The notes beneath the pieces were generated by a model that was given only the letters and a program-made list of their open reading frames with translations, made no database searches and was not told where the DNA came from. Positions 18,934 to 27,371 of a stretch of 64,000 nt of DNA are shown piece after piece (positions within the stretch are counted from its first letter, which is position 1; each line of letters opens with the position of its first letter). The stretch is from Streptomyces sp. WM6378. GTDB taxonomy: Bacteria > Actinomycetota > Actinomycetes > Streptomycetales > Streptomycetaceae. The position numbers and the translations under genes were made by a program. Where the stretch lies: contig NZ_LGDD01000306.1 of the NCBI RefSeq assembly GCF_001279695.1, positions 124,001 through 188,000 on the forward strand, written 5' to 3'.

Positions 18934-18939
18934 TATGGT
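18934..18939 (+). promoter_or_regulatory. -10 element of leaderless racemase gene
   Basis: TATGGT ends 6 bases before the GTG at 18946 and no Shine-Dalgarno sequence intervenes. Confidence 0.45.
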
Positions 18940-18945
18940 GACCGG

Positions 18946-19728
18946 GTGAAGATCGCGCTCATGGACTCCGGAATCGGCCTGCTCGCCGCGGCCGCCGCGG
19001 TACGTCGGCTACGGCCCGACGCCGAACTCGTGATCTCGAACGACCCGGACGGCATGCCCTGGGGCCCGCGCACGCCCGAAGGCGTCACCGAGCGAGCCCT
19101 CGCCGTGGCCAGGGCCGCCGCGGCCCTCGAACCGGACGCCCTGGTCATCGCCTGCAACACCGCGTCCGTGCACGCCCTGCCCGCGATCCGCGCCGCCCTG
19201 GAACCGCGGATCCCGGTGATCGGCACCGTCCCCGCGATCAAGCCCGCCGCGGCCGGCGGGGAACCCTTCGCGATCTGGGCGACCCCGGCCACCACCGGCA
19301 GCCCGTACCAGCGCGGCCTGATCCGCGAATTCGCCGACGGCGTGCACGTCACCGCGGTGCCCTGCCCCGGCCTCGCCGAGGCCGTCGAGCACGCCGACGA
19401 CGCCGCGATCGACCGGGCCGTCGCCGTGGCCGCCGCCCTCACGCCGCCGGAGGTAAGGACCGTCGTCCTGGGCTGCACCCATTACGAGCTGGTCGCCGAA
19501 CGCATCCGTACGGCCCTGCGCCCGGACGGCGGCCCGCTCACCTTCTTCGGCAGCGCCGAGGCCGTGGCCGCCCAGGGCCTGCGCCGGGCCGGGATCCTGC
19601 CGGCACCGGAAGCCCCCCAGGTCGGAGGCCTGACCGTGCTGCTCAGCGGCCGCACCGGCACCCTGCCCGACGTCGCCCTCGCCTACCCCGAAGGCCGCCT
19701 GCTACAGGCCGTCAGCCCTGCTCGCTGA
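18946..19728 (+). CDS. Aspartate/glutamate racemase family protein (MurI-like)
   Basis: A 260-residue protein. LMDSGIG at the N-terminus holds the conserved aspartate. The paired catalytic cysteines are C70 in VIACNTASVHALP and C177 in VLGCTHYEL, the arrangement used by cofactor-independent glutamate racemases that supply D-glutamate to peptidoglycan. It is slightly shorter than housekeeping MurI and diverges from it in the N-terminal half, so it may be a second racemase with another substrate. It starts with GTG and appears leaderless. It stands alone on this strand ahead of the PH-like membrane protein gene. Confidence 0.85.
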   Translation: MKIALMDSGIGLLAAAAAVRRLRPDAELVISNDPDGMPWGPRTPEGVTERALAVARAAAALEPDALVIACNTASVHALPAIRAALEPRIPVIGTVPAIKPAAAGGEPFAIWATPATTGSPYQRGLIREFADGVHVTAVPCPGLAEAVEHADDAAIDRAVAVAAALTPPEVRTVVLGCTHYELVAERIRTALRPDGGPLTFFGSAEAVAAQGLRRAGILPAPEAPQVGGLTVLLSGRTGTLPDVALAYPEGRLLQAVSPAR

Positions 19729-19761
19729 GCGCTGAACAGTGCCGTGGCAGCGGAACCTGAG

Positions 19762-19767
19762 TACGCT
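19762..19767 (+). promoter_or_regulatory. -10 element of leaderless PH-like membrane protein gene
   Basis: TACGCT ends 7 bases before the ATG at 19775, with no ribosome-binding site. Confidence 0.4.
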
Positions 19768-19774
19768 GCTACCC

Positions 19775-20362
19775 ATGAGGGAACCGTCCCCGGAGTACCC
19801 CACGCCCCCCGAGTCCCAGCACGGATCCGGTGCCGCCGAGCAGGCGCCAGAGGTCTGGACCGGCCGGGCGACCAACCGCGTCCAGTGGCTGCTCGCAGCG
19901 GGCGGCGCGGCCTGTATCGCGCTCGGAGTCGAGCTCGCCGTCGACTCGAACTGGACGTCCGGCATCGCGCCGCTCCTGATGTCCGTCGTCGGCTGTCTGG
20001 CGGCCGGGATCCTGGTGCTCTTCGGGACCCTCGCCTTCGTCCACGTATCGGTGAAGGTCGACGGCGACTGCCTGGAAGTGCGCTGCGGCCACATCGGGCT
20101 GCCGCGCCGCACCATCCCTCTCGACCACGTCGTCGGAGCCGACTTCGTGCCGCGCGTCACCCCGCGCCAGTGGGGCGGCTGGGGCTACCGCTGGCGGCCC
20201 GAGATCGGCACCGCAGTGGTCGTGCGCCGCGGCGAGGGCGTGGCGCTCAAGCTCGGCGACGGACGCGTCTTCACCGTCACCGTGGACGACGCCGAAGCGG
20301 CGGTGCGGGTCATCCGTGACCGGCTGCGGCTGCTCGGCACCGCCAAGCCCGTCGAGGCCTGA
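19775..20362 (+). CDS. Actinobacterial membrane protein with PH-like domain
   Basis: A 195-residue protein. There is a Pro/Glu-rich N-terminus of about 35 residues, then two membrane helices (WLLAAGGAACIALGVELAV and LLMSVVGCLAAGILVLFGTL). A bacterial PH-like beta-sheet domain follows (VKVDGDCLEVRCGHIGLPRR, VVGADFVP, RRGEGVALKLGDGRVFTVTV). This layout is frequent in Streptomyces proteins of unknown function. A similar protein is encoded at 42620-43180. The 67-base gap to lnt contains that gene's own -10 element, so it is probably monocistronic. Confidence 0.72.
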   Translation: MREPSPEYPTPPESQHGSGAAEQAPEVWTGRATNRVQWLLAAGGAACIALGVELAVDSNWTSGIAPLLMSVVGCLAAGILVLFGTLAFVHVSVKVDGDCLEVRCGHIGLPRRTIPLDHVVGADFVPRVTPRQWGGWGYRWRPEIGTAVVVRRGEGVALKLGDGRVFTVTVDDAEAAVRVIRDRLRLLGTAKPVEA

Positions 20363-20416
20363 CCCTCCGCGCCGGGTCCCTTGAGACCGGACTCCCCGGT
20401 ACACAGCCACCCGCCG

Positions 20417-20422
20417 TAGACT
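20417..20422 (+). promoter_or_regulatory. -10 element of leaderless lnt
   Basis: TAGACT ends 7 bases before the GTG at 20430 and no Shine-Dalgarno sequence is present. Confidence 0.5.
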
Positions 20423-20429
20423 CCGCCGG

Positions 20430-22046
20430 GTGAGCACCACCGAAACCCCCACAACCGAGCCGGAACAGCTCGGACCGCAGCCTGCCGCACCCTCGCGGCT
20501 GCGGGGACTGCTGAACCGTCTCGCCCGGCCCGCCGTGGCCGCGCTGGCTGGGGTGCTCCTGTACCTGAGCTTCCCGCCGAGGCCCCTGTGGTGGCTGGCG
20601 CTGCCCGCGTTCGCCGTCCTCGGCTGGGTCCTGCGCGGCCGCGGCTGGAAGGCGGGTCTCGGCCTCGGCTACCTCTTCGGCCTCGGCTTCCTGCTCCCGC
20701 TCCTTGTGTGGACCGGTGTGGAGGTAGGTCCAGGGCCCTGGCTGGGGCTCGCCGCCATCGAGGCGCTGTTCATCGGAGCGGCCGCAGCGGGTATGGCGGT
20801 GGTCTCCAGGCTTCCGCTGTGGCCTGTGTGGTCGGCCACCATGTGGATCGCCGCCGAGGCGGCCCGCGCCCGCGCGCCGTTCGGCGGCTTCCCCTGGGGC
20901 AAGGTCGCCTTCGGACAGGCCGACGGCACCTTCCTGCCGCTTGCCGCCCTGGGCGGCACCCCCGTACTCGGCTTCGCCGTGGTGTTGTGCGGTTTCGGCC
21001 TGTACGAATGTGTCCGCCAAGCGCTCCGGCTGAGGAGCACCGGGAGCGTCCGCAAGGGAGCGGCGGCGGCCGCGCTGCTCACGGTCGTCGTGCCGGTCGC
21101 GGCGTCCTTCGGCGCCCGAGGCCTGGTCAGCGACTCCGCCGAGGACGGCACCGCGACCGTCGCCGTCATCCAGGGCAACGTGCCCCGCCTCGGCCTCGAC
21201 TTCAACTCCCAGCGCCGGGCCGTGCTCGACTACCACGTACGCGAGACGCTGCGGCTCGCCGACCAGGTCAGGGCCGGCAAGGAGCCGCAGCCCGACTTCG
21301 TCCTGTGGCCGGAGAACTCCTCCGACGTCGACCCCTTCGTGGACGACGACGCCCGCGCCGTCATCGACCAGGCCGCCAAGGCCATAGGCGCACCCATCTC
21401 GGTCGGCGCCGTCGTCGGCGGCTACGGCACCAAGCTCTACAACGAGCAGGTCCAGTGGGATCCCAAGCTGGGCCCCGTCGCGACGTACGACAAGCGGCAG
21501 ATCCAGCCGTTCGGCGAGTACATCCCGCTGCGCGGACTCATCGGCACCTTCGCCCCCGGCTACACCTCGATGGTGCGCGAGGACTTCAACCGCGGCACCA
21601 AGCCGGGCCTGTTCACCATGGCCGGCACCAAGGTCGGCATCGCCACCTGTTACGAGGCGGCCTTCGACTGGGCGGTGCGCGACACCGTCACCGCGGGCGC
21701 CCAGCTGATCTCCGTGCCGAGCAACAACGCCACCTTCGACCGCAGCGAGATGACCTACCAGCAGCTCGCCATGTCACGGGTGCGGGCGGTCGAGCACAGC
21801 AGGACCGTCACCGTCCCGGTCACCAGCGGCGTCAGCGCCGTGATCATGCCCGACGGCAAGGTCGTGCAGAAGACCGCCATGTTCACCCCGGCCTCCCTCG
21901 TCGCCAAGGTGCCGCTGCGCTCCTCGCAGACGCCCGCCACCAAGCTGGGCACGCTGCCTGAGTGGGCGCTCGTCGCGGCCGCCGCCGCGGGCCTGGCCTG
22001 GGCGACCACCCGGTCCGTGCGGGGGCGGCGCGGCACCGGTAACTGA
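20430..22046 (+). CDS. lnt: Apolipoprotein N-acyltransferase
   Basis: A 538-residue protein with six to eight predicted membrane helices and an extracytoplasmic nitrilase-fold domain. The Glu-Lys-Cys triad is visible: E295 in VLWPENSSD, K355 in TYDKRQIQPFGEYIP and C407 in IATCYEAAF. The enzyme transfers an acyl chain from phospholipid to the N-terminal cysteine of lipoproteins at the membrane surface. It is full length for the family. Streptomyces often has two Lnt homologues; which one this is cannot be decided here. No polyprenol-monophosphomannose synthase gene is adjacent. It begins with GTG and is probably leaderless. Confidence 0.93.
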   Translation: MSTTETPTTEPEQLGPQPAAPSRLRGLLNRLARPAVAALAGVLLYLSFPPRPLWWLALPAFAVLGWVLRGRGWKAGLGLGYLFGLGFLLPLLVWTGVEVGPGPWLGLAAIEALFIGAAAAGMAVVSRLPLWPVWSATMWIAAEAARARAPFGGFPWGKVAFGQADGTFLPLAALGGTPVLGFAVVLCGFGLYECVRQALRLRSTGSVRKGAAAAALLTVVVPVAASFGARGLVSDSAEDGTATVAVIQGNVPRLGLDFNSQRRAVLDYHVRETLRLADQVRAGKEPQPDFVLWPENSSDVDPFVDDDARAVIDQAAKAIGAPISVGAVVGGYGTKLYNEQVQWDPKLGPVATYDKRQIQPFGEYIPLRGLIGTFAPGYTSMVREDFNRGTKPGLFTMAGTKVGIATCYEAAFDWAVRDTVTAGAQLISVPSNNATFDRSEMTYQQLAMSRVRAVEHSRTVTVPVTSGVSAVIMPDGKVVQKTAMFTPASLVAKVPLRSSQTPATKLGTLPEWALVAAAAAGLAWATTRSVRGRRGTGN

Positions 22047-22069
22047 CTGGCCGGTTCCGGCCGGCCGGT

Positions 22070-22075
22070 TAGGGT
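22070..22075 (+). promoter_or_regulatory. -10 element of leaderless Nudix gene
   Basis: TAGGGT ends 6 bases before the ATG at 22082. Confidence 0.5.
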
Positions 22076-22081
22076 CGGGGC

Positions 22082-22564
22082 ATGGCAACTCCCGACTTCA
22101 TTCAAGACATCCGGGCCCTCGCCGGACATCAGCTGCTCCTGCTGCCCGGTGTGAGCGCGATCGTCTTCGACGACGAGGGCCGGGTCCTGCTCGGCCGCCG
22201 GGCGGACAACGGCAAGTGGTCGACGATCGGCGGCATTCCCGAGCCGGGGGAGGAGCCCGCCCACACCGCGGTGCGCGAGGTGTACGAGGAGACCGGCGTA
22301 CGGTGCGTCGCCGAGCGGGTGGTCCTGGTGGAGGCAGGGCACAGCACCATCACCTACCCCAACGGCGACCAGTGCCAGTTTTTGGACATCACCTTCCGCT
22401 GCCGGGCCATCGGAGGCGAGGCCCGTGTCAACGACGAGGAGTCCCTCGAAGTGGGCTGGTTCGCCATGGACGCACTGCCGGCGCTCAGCGAGTTCGCGCT
22501 GTTCCGCATCAAGCAGGCGCAGTCGGACAGCCCCACATGGTTCCAGCCCAGCACTGGGCTCTGA
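22082..22564 (+). CDS. Nudix hydrolase
   Basis: A 160-residue protein containing a complete Nudix box: GGIPEPGEEPAHTAVREV followed by YEETGV, fitting GX5EX7REUXEEXGU. The N-terminus (VSAIVFDDEGRVLLGRRADN) and C-terminus (SLEVGWFAMDALP) match small NUDIX proteins of the MutT/ADP-ribose type. It would hydrolyse a nucleoside diphosphate linked to another moiety, using Mg2+; the substrate is unknown. It lies 35 bases after lnt but has its own -10 hexamer. Confidence 0.92.
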   Translation: MATPDFIQDIRALAGHQLLLLPGVSAIVFDDEGRVLLGRRADNGKWSTIGGIPEPGEEPAHTAVREVYEETGVRCVAERVVLVEAGHSTITYPNGDQCQFLDITFRCRAIGGEARVNDEESLEVGWFAMDALPALSEFALFRIKQAQSDSPTWFQPSTGL

Positions 22565-22607
22565 ACTATGTGCGCTGACCACATGGGTGGGTGAGGGGCG
22601 GGCTGCC

Positions 22608-22613
22608 TAGGGT
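22608..22613 (+). promoter_or_regulatory. -10 element of leaderless SDR gene
   Basis: TAGGGT ends 7 bases before the ATG at 22621. The same hexamer precedes the Nudix gene. Confidence 0.5.
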
Positions 22614-22620
22614 CGGGAGC

Positions 22621-23424
22621 ATGACCGCGCCCCTCGCCCCCGCGCCCCTCCCGCACTCCGTTTCCGTCGACTTGGGCGGACGCACCGCGCTCGTCACCGG
22701 CGCCGCGGGCGGCATCGGCCGGGCCTGCGCCCTGCGGCTCGCCGCGGCCGGAGCCAAGGTCAAGGCGGTGGACCGGGACGCGGCAGGGCTCGAAGATCTC
22801 ACTGCTCAGGCCGCCGGGCTCAGCGGCGCCGTGGAGCCGCTCGTCCTCGATCTGACCGACCTCGACGCCGCCGAACAGGCCGCCGCCGGAACGGACATCC
22901 TGGTGAACAACGCCGGGCTCCAACTGGTCCGCCCCATCGAGGAGTTCCCGCCCGAGGTCTTCCACACCGTCCTCACCGTGATGCTGGAAGCCCCGTTCCG
23001 GCTGATCAGAGGCGCGCTCCCGCACATGTACGGGCAGGAATGGGGCCGCATCGTCAACCTGTCGTCGGTGCACGGCCTGCGGGCCTCGGCGTTCAAGTCG
23101 GCCTATGTGTCCGCCAAACACGGCCTCGAAGGCCTCTCCAAAACAGCCGCCCTCGAAGGCGCCCCACATGGAGTCACCTCGAACTGCGTCAACCCCGGAT
23201 ATGTGCGTACGCCCCTGGTGGAACGGCAGATCGCCGACCAGGCGACGGCGCACGGCATCCCCGAGGAGCGCGTGCTCACCGAGGTGCTCCTCAAGGACGC
23301 GGCACTCAAGCGGCTCGTCGAACCCCACGAGGTCGCCGAAGCGGTCGCCTATCTCTGCACCCCGCAGGCCTCCTTCATCACCGGCACCTCGCTCGCCCTG
23401 GACGGCGGCTGGACCGCGCACTGA
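22621..23424 (+). CDS. 3-hydroxybutyrate dehydrogenase-like short-chain dehydrogenase
   Basis: A 267-residue classical SDR. The NAD-binding motif is TGAAGGIGRACAL, the conserved NNAG follows, and the active site is S in VNLSSVHGL with YVSAKHG (YxxxK). The C-terminal half resembles D-3-hydroxybutyrate dehydrogenase, including a PLVERQIADQA segment and a TGTSLALDGGWTAH end. The expected reaction is interconversion of 3-hydroxybutyrate and acetoacetate. The next genes, a GAF/PucR regulator and an organic-acid type transporter, fit a small carbon-source uptake and use group. That functional link is inferred. Confidence 0.85.
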   Translation: MTAPLAPAPLPHSVSVDLGGRTALVTGAAGGIGRACALRLAAAGAKVKAVDRDAAGLEDLTAQAAGLSGAVEPLVLDLTDLDAAEQAAAGTDILVNNAGLQLVRPIEEFPPEVFHTVLTVMLEAPFRLIRGALPHMYGQEWGRIVNLSSVHGLRASAFKSAYVSAKHGLEGLSKTAALEGAPHGVTSNCVNPGYVRTPLVERQIADQATAHGIPEERVLTEVLLKDAALKRLVEPHEVAEAVAYLCTPQASFITGTSLALDGGWTAH

Positions 23425-23514
23425 GCGTCGGCGACCGCCGTACTCGCGCTTGTTCTGCACCCCTCAAGAGTTGTCCACAGGCCTGGCGAGGCCGACCGTC
23501 CGGCAGGTATCCCT

Positions 23515-25437
23515 GTGACCATGTCCCACGATCAAGCGCATCCCCACGACCACCCCGAAGCCCCCTACCTGGAATTTCTCGCGCGGGGCGCACCGGCCGA
23601 GGCGTACGACCGCCCGGCGCTCCTGGCCCGCGCCGACGGCGCGCCACCCGAGGCGCTCGCCGCCCTGGACGCCGCGAGACAACTCGCCCTGCGCGTACGG
23701 GCCGACCTCGAAGGACGCAGACGCCGCGAGGCCGAACTGTCCGCCCTGTTCGAGACCGCCCACGACCTCGCGGGCCTGCGTGACCTGGACGCCGTGCTGC
23801 GCGCCATCGTGCAGCGGGCCCGCTCGCTGCTCGGCACGGAGGTCGCCTACCTCAGCCTCAACGACCGTGCGGCGGGCGACACTTACATGCGCGTCACCGA
23901 AGGGTCGGTGGCCGCCCGCTTCCAGCAGCTGCGCCTCGGCATGGGCGAAGGGCTCGGCGGGCTCGTCGCGCAGACCGCCCGCCCGTACGTCACCTCCAGC
24001 TACTTCGACGACGAACGCTTCCAGCACACCAGCGCCATCGACACCGGCGTGCGAGACGAGGGACTCGTCGCCATCCTCGGGGTGCCGCTGATGCTCGGCA
24101 GCACCGTCATCGGGGTGCTCTTCGCGGCCGACCGCCACCCGCGGGTCTTCGCACGCGAGGAGATCGCCCTGCTCGGCTCCTTCGCCGCGCACGCCGCCGT
24201 CGCCATCGACACCGCCAACCTCCTGGCCGAAACCCGCTCTGCGCTGGCCGAGTTGGAGAAGGCCAACGAGACCATCCGAGACCACAGCGCGGTCCTTGAA
24301 CGGGCGTCCGAGGTCCACGACCGGCTCACCGAACTGGTGCTGCGCGGCGGCGGAGTCCACGACGTGGCCGACGCGGTGTCCGAAGTCCTCGACGGGACGG
24401 TCGAGTTCGCCGACGCAGACTCGGCCCACACCGCGGTCCTCCGCCTCAGCGGCACCGACGGCCACGCGCTGCGCCACGGCGAGGACTGGCTCGCCGGAGT
24501 CTCGGCCGGAGGCGAGCTCCTGGGCGCCCTCGTCCTGCACGGCCAGCCGGGCCTCGACCCCGTCGACCGGCGCACCCTGGAGCGGGCCGCCCTGGTCACC
24601 TCACTCCTGCTGCTCGCCCGGCGTTCGGCCGGCGAGGCCGAACAGCGCGTGCGGGGCGAGCTGTTGGACGACCTCCTGGACGCGCCGGGCCGCGACCCCC
24701 GCCTGCTGCGCGAACGCGCCGCCAGGCTGCGGGCCGACCTCGACGCCCCGCACGTGGTGCTCGCCGCCCGCATCGACGGCCTCGACCCGGGCACCGCCGC
24801 CCGCCGCACCGCGGACCGCCGGCGCATCGGCTCCGCCGCCGCGTACCTGGCCGCGACCCGGCACGGTCTGGCCTCGACCCGCGACGGCGGTACGGTGCTG
24901 CTCCTTCCGCTGGGCCCGGGCGACACCCCGGCCGAGATCGCCCGGCAGACGGCGAAACAGCTGAGCACCGCCCTCCACGAGCCCGTCACGGTCGGCGCGT
25001 CCGCCGCCGTCGGGGCCCCCGCCGCGACACCCGCCGCGGTCGCCACCGCGTACGCCGAGGCCCGCCGTTGCCTGGAGGCGCTACGCCTGCTCGGCCGCGC
25101 CGGCGAGGGAGCCGCCGCCCAGGACCTCGGATTCCTCGGGCTGCTGCTCGCGGACACCCAGGACATCGGCGGGTTCGTCGACCGCACGATCGGCGCGGTC
25201 GTGGCGTACGACAGGAAACGCAGAAGCGACCTGGTCCGCACCCTCGACGCGTACTTCGCGAACGGCATGAGCCCGGCCCGCATCAAGGAGCACCTGCACG
25301 TCCATGTGAACACGGTGGCCCAGCGCCTCGAACGGATCGGCCGCCTCCTCGGCCCCGACTGGCAGACACCCGCCCGCGCCCTGGAAATCCAGCTGGCCCT
25401 GCGCCTCCATGTGGCGGCGCCGGCCATAACGCCCTGA
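23515..25437 (+). CDS. GAF domain / PucR-type transcriptional regulator
   Basis: A 640-residue protein. A coiled segment near residues 45-80 precedes a GAF sensor domain (about 75-250; FETAHDLAGLRDLDAVLRAI, LGVPLMLGSTVIGVLFAAD). A second helical and sensor-like region follows. The C-terminal PucR/CdaR helix-turn-helix reads LVRTLDAYFANGMSPARIKE, HLHVHVNTVAQRLERIGRLL. Such proteins sense a small molecule and control nearby catabolic genes. It lies 90 bases after the SDR gene and converges on the transporter. The GTG at 23515 is supported by AGG 7 bases upstream; an ATG at 23521 is the alternative. Confidence 0.88.
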   Translation: MTMSHDQAHPHDHPEAPYLEFLARGAPAEAYDRPALLARADGAPPEALAALDAARQLALRVRADLEGRRRREAELSALFETAHDLAGLRDLDAVLRAIVQRARSLLGTEVAYLSLNDRAAGDTYMRVTEGSVAARFQQLRLGMGEGLGGLVAQTARPYVTSSYFDDERFQHTSAIDTGVRDEGLVAILGVPLMLGSTVIGVLFAADRHPRVFAREEIALLGSFAAHAAVAIDTANLLAETRSALAELEKANETIRDHSAVLERASEVHDRLTELVLRGGGVHDVADAVSEVLDGTVEFADADSAHTAVLRLSGTDGHALRHGEDWLAGVSAGGELLGALVLHGQPGLDPVDRRTLERAALVTSLLLLARRSAGEAEQRVRGELLDDLLDAPGRDPRLLRERAARLRADLDAPHVVLAARIDGLDPGTAARRTADRRRIGSAAAYLAATRHGLASTRDGGTVLLLPLGPGDTPAEIARQTAKQLSTALHEPVTVGASAAVGAPAATPAAVATAYAEARRCLEALRLLGRAGEGAAAQDLGFLGLLLADTQDIGGFVDRTIGAVVAYDRKRRSDLVRTLDAYFANGMSPARIKEHLHVHVNTVAQRLERIGRLLGPDWQTPARALEIQLALRLHVAAPAITP

Positions 25438-25438
25438 A

Positions 25439-25470
25439 GGGTGGGGCAGCACCACACTGTCACCCCACCC
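25439..25470. terminator. Hairpin between regulator and transporter genes
   Basis: GGGTGGGG (25439-25446) pairs with CCCCACCC (25463-25470) across a 16-base loop, immediately after the regulator stop and before the convergent transporter stop. Confidence 0.6.
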
Positions 25471-25485
25471 AACTCCCGCCAAACA

Positions 25486-26868
25486 TCAGGCAGTTCGGGC
25501 ATCCACCCCGCGTGCAGATGTGGCGGGAGCACCCTGTCCAGCACTGTCAATGCATTGCAGATCCCTCTCCCGCGTCTCCTTCGCACACCCGACGGCGACC
25601 ACGGTGAGCAGCACGGCCGCGATGACGTACAGCGCGATCGGCGTCGACGTGCCGTAGTCGGAGAGCAGCGCCGTGGCGATCAGCGGCGCGGGCGCACCGG
25701 CCGCCACGGAGGAGAACTGCGCGCCGATCGAAGCCCCCGAATACCGCATCCGGGTCGCGAACATCTCCGAGAAGAACGCCGCCTGCGGCGCGTACATCGC
25801 CCCGTGGAACACCAGGCCGACGGTGACGGCGAGGATCAGGTTCGCGAAGCTGCCGGTGTCGATCAGCGTGAAGAACGGGAACATCCAGGCGCCGACGCCG
25901 AGGGCGCCGATCAGATACACCGGCCTGCGCCCGATCCGGTCCGAAAGGGCGCCCCACGCCGGGATCACCACGAAGTGCACGGCGGAGGCGATGAGCACGG
26001 AGTTGAGCGCGGTCTGCTTGGCCATTCCGGCCGAGGTGGTCGCGTACACCAGGATGAAAGCGGTGATCACGTAGTAGCTGATGTTCTCCGCCATCCGGGC
26101 CCCCATGGCGACCAGGACATCGCGCCAGTGGTCCCGCAGCACCGCGACGAGCGGCAGCTTCTCGGTGACGCTGTCCGCCTCGCGGGCCTCGGCCTGCGCC
26201 AACGCGGCCTTGAACACCGGTGATTCATCGACCGAAAGCCGGATCCACAGGCCGACGAGCACCAGCACACCCGACAGCAGGAACGGTATGCGCCAGCCCC
26301 ATGCCGTGAACGCGTCATCGCTCAGCAGCGCGGTGAGCGCGGAGAGGACCCCGGCGGCCAGCAACTGGCCCGCGGGGGCGCCGGTCTGGGGCCACGAGGA
26401 CCAGAACCCGCGCCGCCGGGCGTCCCCGTGCTCCGACACGAGCAGCACGGCCCCGCCCCACTCGCCGCCCAGCGCGAACCCCTGCACCAGACGCAACGCC
26501 GTGAGCAGCACGGGAGCCGCGGCCCCCACCGTGGCGTGGGTGGGCAGAAGGCCGATGCCGAGGGTGGCCCCGCCCATCATGAGCAGGCTCACCACGAGCA
26601 GCTTCTTACGACCGAGCCGGTCCCCGAAGTGCCCGAACACGAGCGCCCCGAGCGGCCGCGCCGCGAAACCCACGGCGTGGGTGAGAAAGGAGAGCAGCGT
26701 GCCGACGAGCGGGGCGGACTCGGGGAAGAACAGCTTGTTGAACACGAGCGCGGCGGCGGACCCGTACAGGAAGAAGTCGTACCACTCGATGGTGGTGCCG
26801 ATCAGGCTGGCGGCGACGATGCGCTTGAGGTTGGTGGCGGGCGGGGGAGCGGTTGCAGAGGCGGCCAT
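25486..26868 (-). CDS. Metabolite:H+ symporter (MHS family, MFS)
   Basis: A 460-residue, 12-helix transporter. ASLIGTTIEWYDFFLYGSAA in helix 1 and GHFGDRLGRKKLL in the 2-3 loop are signatures of the MHS group (ProP, ShiA, KgtP, PcaT). RLVQGFALGGEWGGA in helix 4-5 is also typical. Substrates of the group are organic acids, betaines or shikimate; the adjacent 3-hydroxybutyrate dehydrogenase-like gene suggests a short hydroxy or keto acid. The ATG at 26868 has GGAAG 7 bases upstream. A 7-base palindrome about 75 bases upstream may be its operator. Confidence 0.9.
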   Translation of the reverse strand: MAASATAPPPATNLKRIVAASLIGTTIEWYDFFLYGSAAALVFNKLFFPESAPLVGTLLSFLTHAVGFAARPLGALVFGHFGDRLGRKKLLVVSLLMMGGATLGIGLLPTHATVGAAAPVLLTALRLVQGFALGGEWGGAVLLVSEHGDARRRGFWSSWPQTGAPAGQLLAAGVLSALTALLSDDAFTAWGWRIPFLLSGVLVLVGLWIRLSVDESPVFKAALAQAEAREADSVTEKLPLVAVLRDHWRDVLVAMGARMAENISYYVITAFILVYATTSAGMAKQTALNSVLIASAVHFVVIPAWGALSDRIGRRPVYLIGALGVGAWMFPFFTLIDTGSFANLILAVTVGLVFHGAMYAPQAAFFSEMFATRMRYSGASIGAQFSSVAAGAPAPLIATALLSDYGTSTPIALYVIAAVLLTVVAVGCAKETRERDLQCIDSAGQGAPATSARGVDARTA

Positions 26869-26942
26869 GGGTACCACTTCCGGGCGGTGGGCGGGGACGA
26901 TACGTGTTGCCACACCGTAGGAATGTGCTGGTCAGCCGAGTA

Positions 26943-26959
26943 TGTGGTGGGGCACCACA
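26943..26959. promoter_or_regulatory. Palindrome upstream of the MHS transporter gene
   Basis: TGTGGTG-ggg-CACCACA is a perfect inverted repeat centred about 83 bases before the transporter start. A related CACCACAC motif occurs inside the hairpin at 25439-25470. It is a candidate binding site for the PucR-type regulator; not proven. Confidence 0.4.
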
Positions 26960-27189
26960 CTTCGGAGGCAGGCTATGCAGGGAGCCACTATGAGGGGCTG
27001 TGGCGGGCGTCGCCAAGGCGGCCGACGGCTCCTGGACGCCGGATGGGAAGGCCACCGGATTTGGTGCAGTTTGAGGGTGCGGGGCTGACCCCCGTGCTGG
27101 TTTGGTGCTGACTCACAGGTAGGCGGAAGCGTCTTGTGTGGTCCAGGCAGTCCAGGTCAGCGGCGTCCACGCCGCGGTGGCGACCGGCA

Positions 27190-27340
27190 GGCGAATACTG
27201 CTCCGTACCCCATCGTGCTGACCCGGTTGCGCTGGGATCCGCGCACTCAGGCGTATTACGAGCGGTGTGTGCGGGGCCGCTGGACCTTCAGGCACCCGGC
27301 GGCCCCTTTGGCATGCCGGGCAAGGCAGTTCGCCACGGCG
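27190..27340 (+). mobile_element. Possible IS110-family transposase C-terminal scrap
   Basis: A short frame reads LTRLRWDPRTQAYYERC, which resembles the end of IS110-type transposases (RxDPxTxAYxERR, normally followed by a CLKRY motif). The expected continuation is lost through rearrangement. No inverted repeats or remaining transposase sequence were found nearby, so the call is tentative. Confidence 0.35.
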
Positions 27341-27371
27341 GGGAGCCGAGGAGTCCGGTCTCGGGCGTGCT

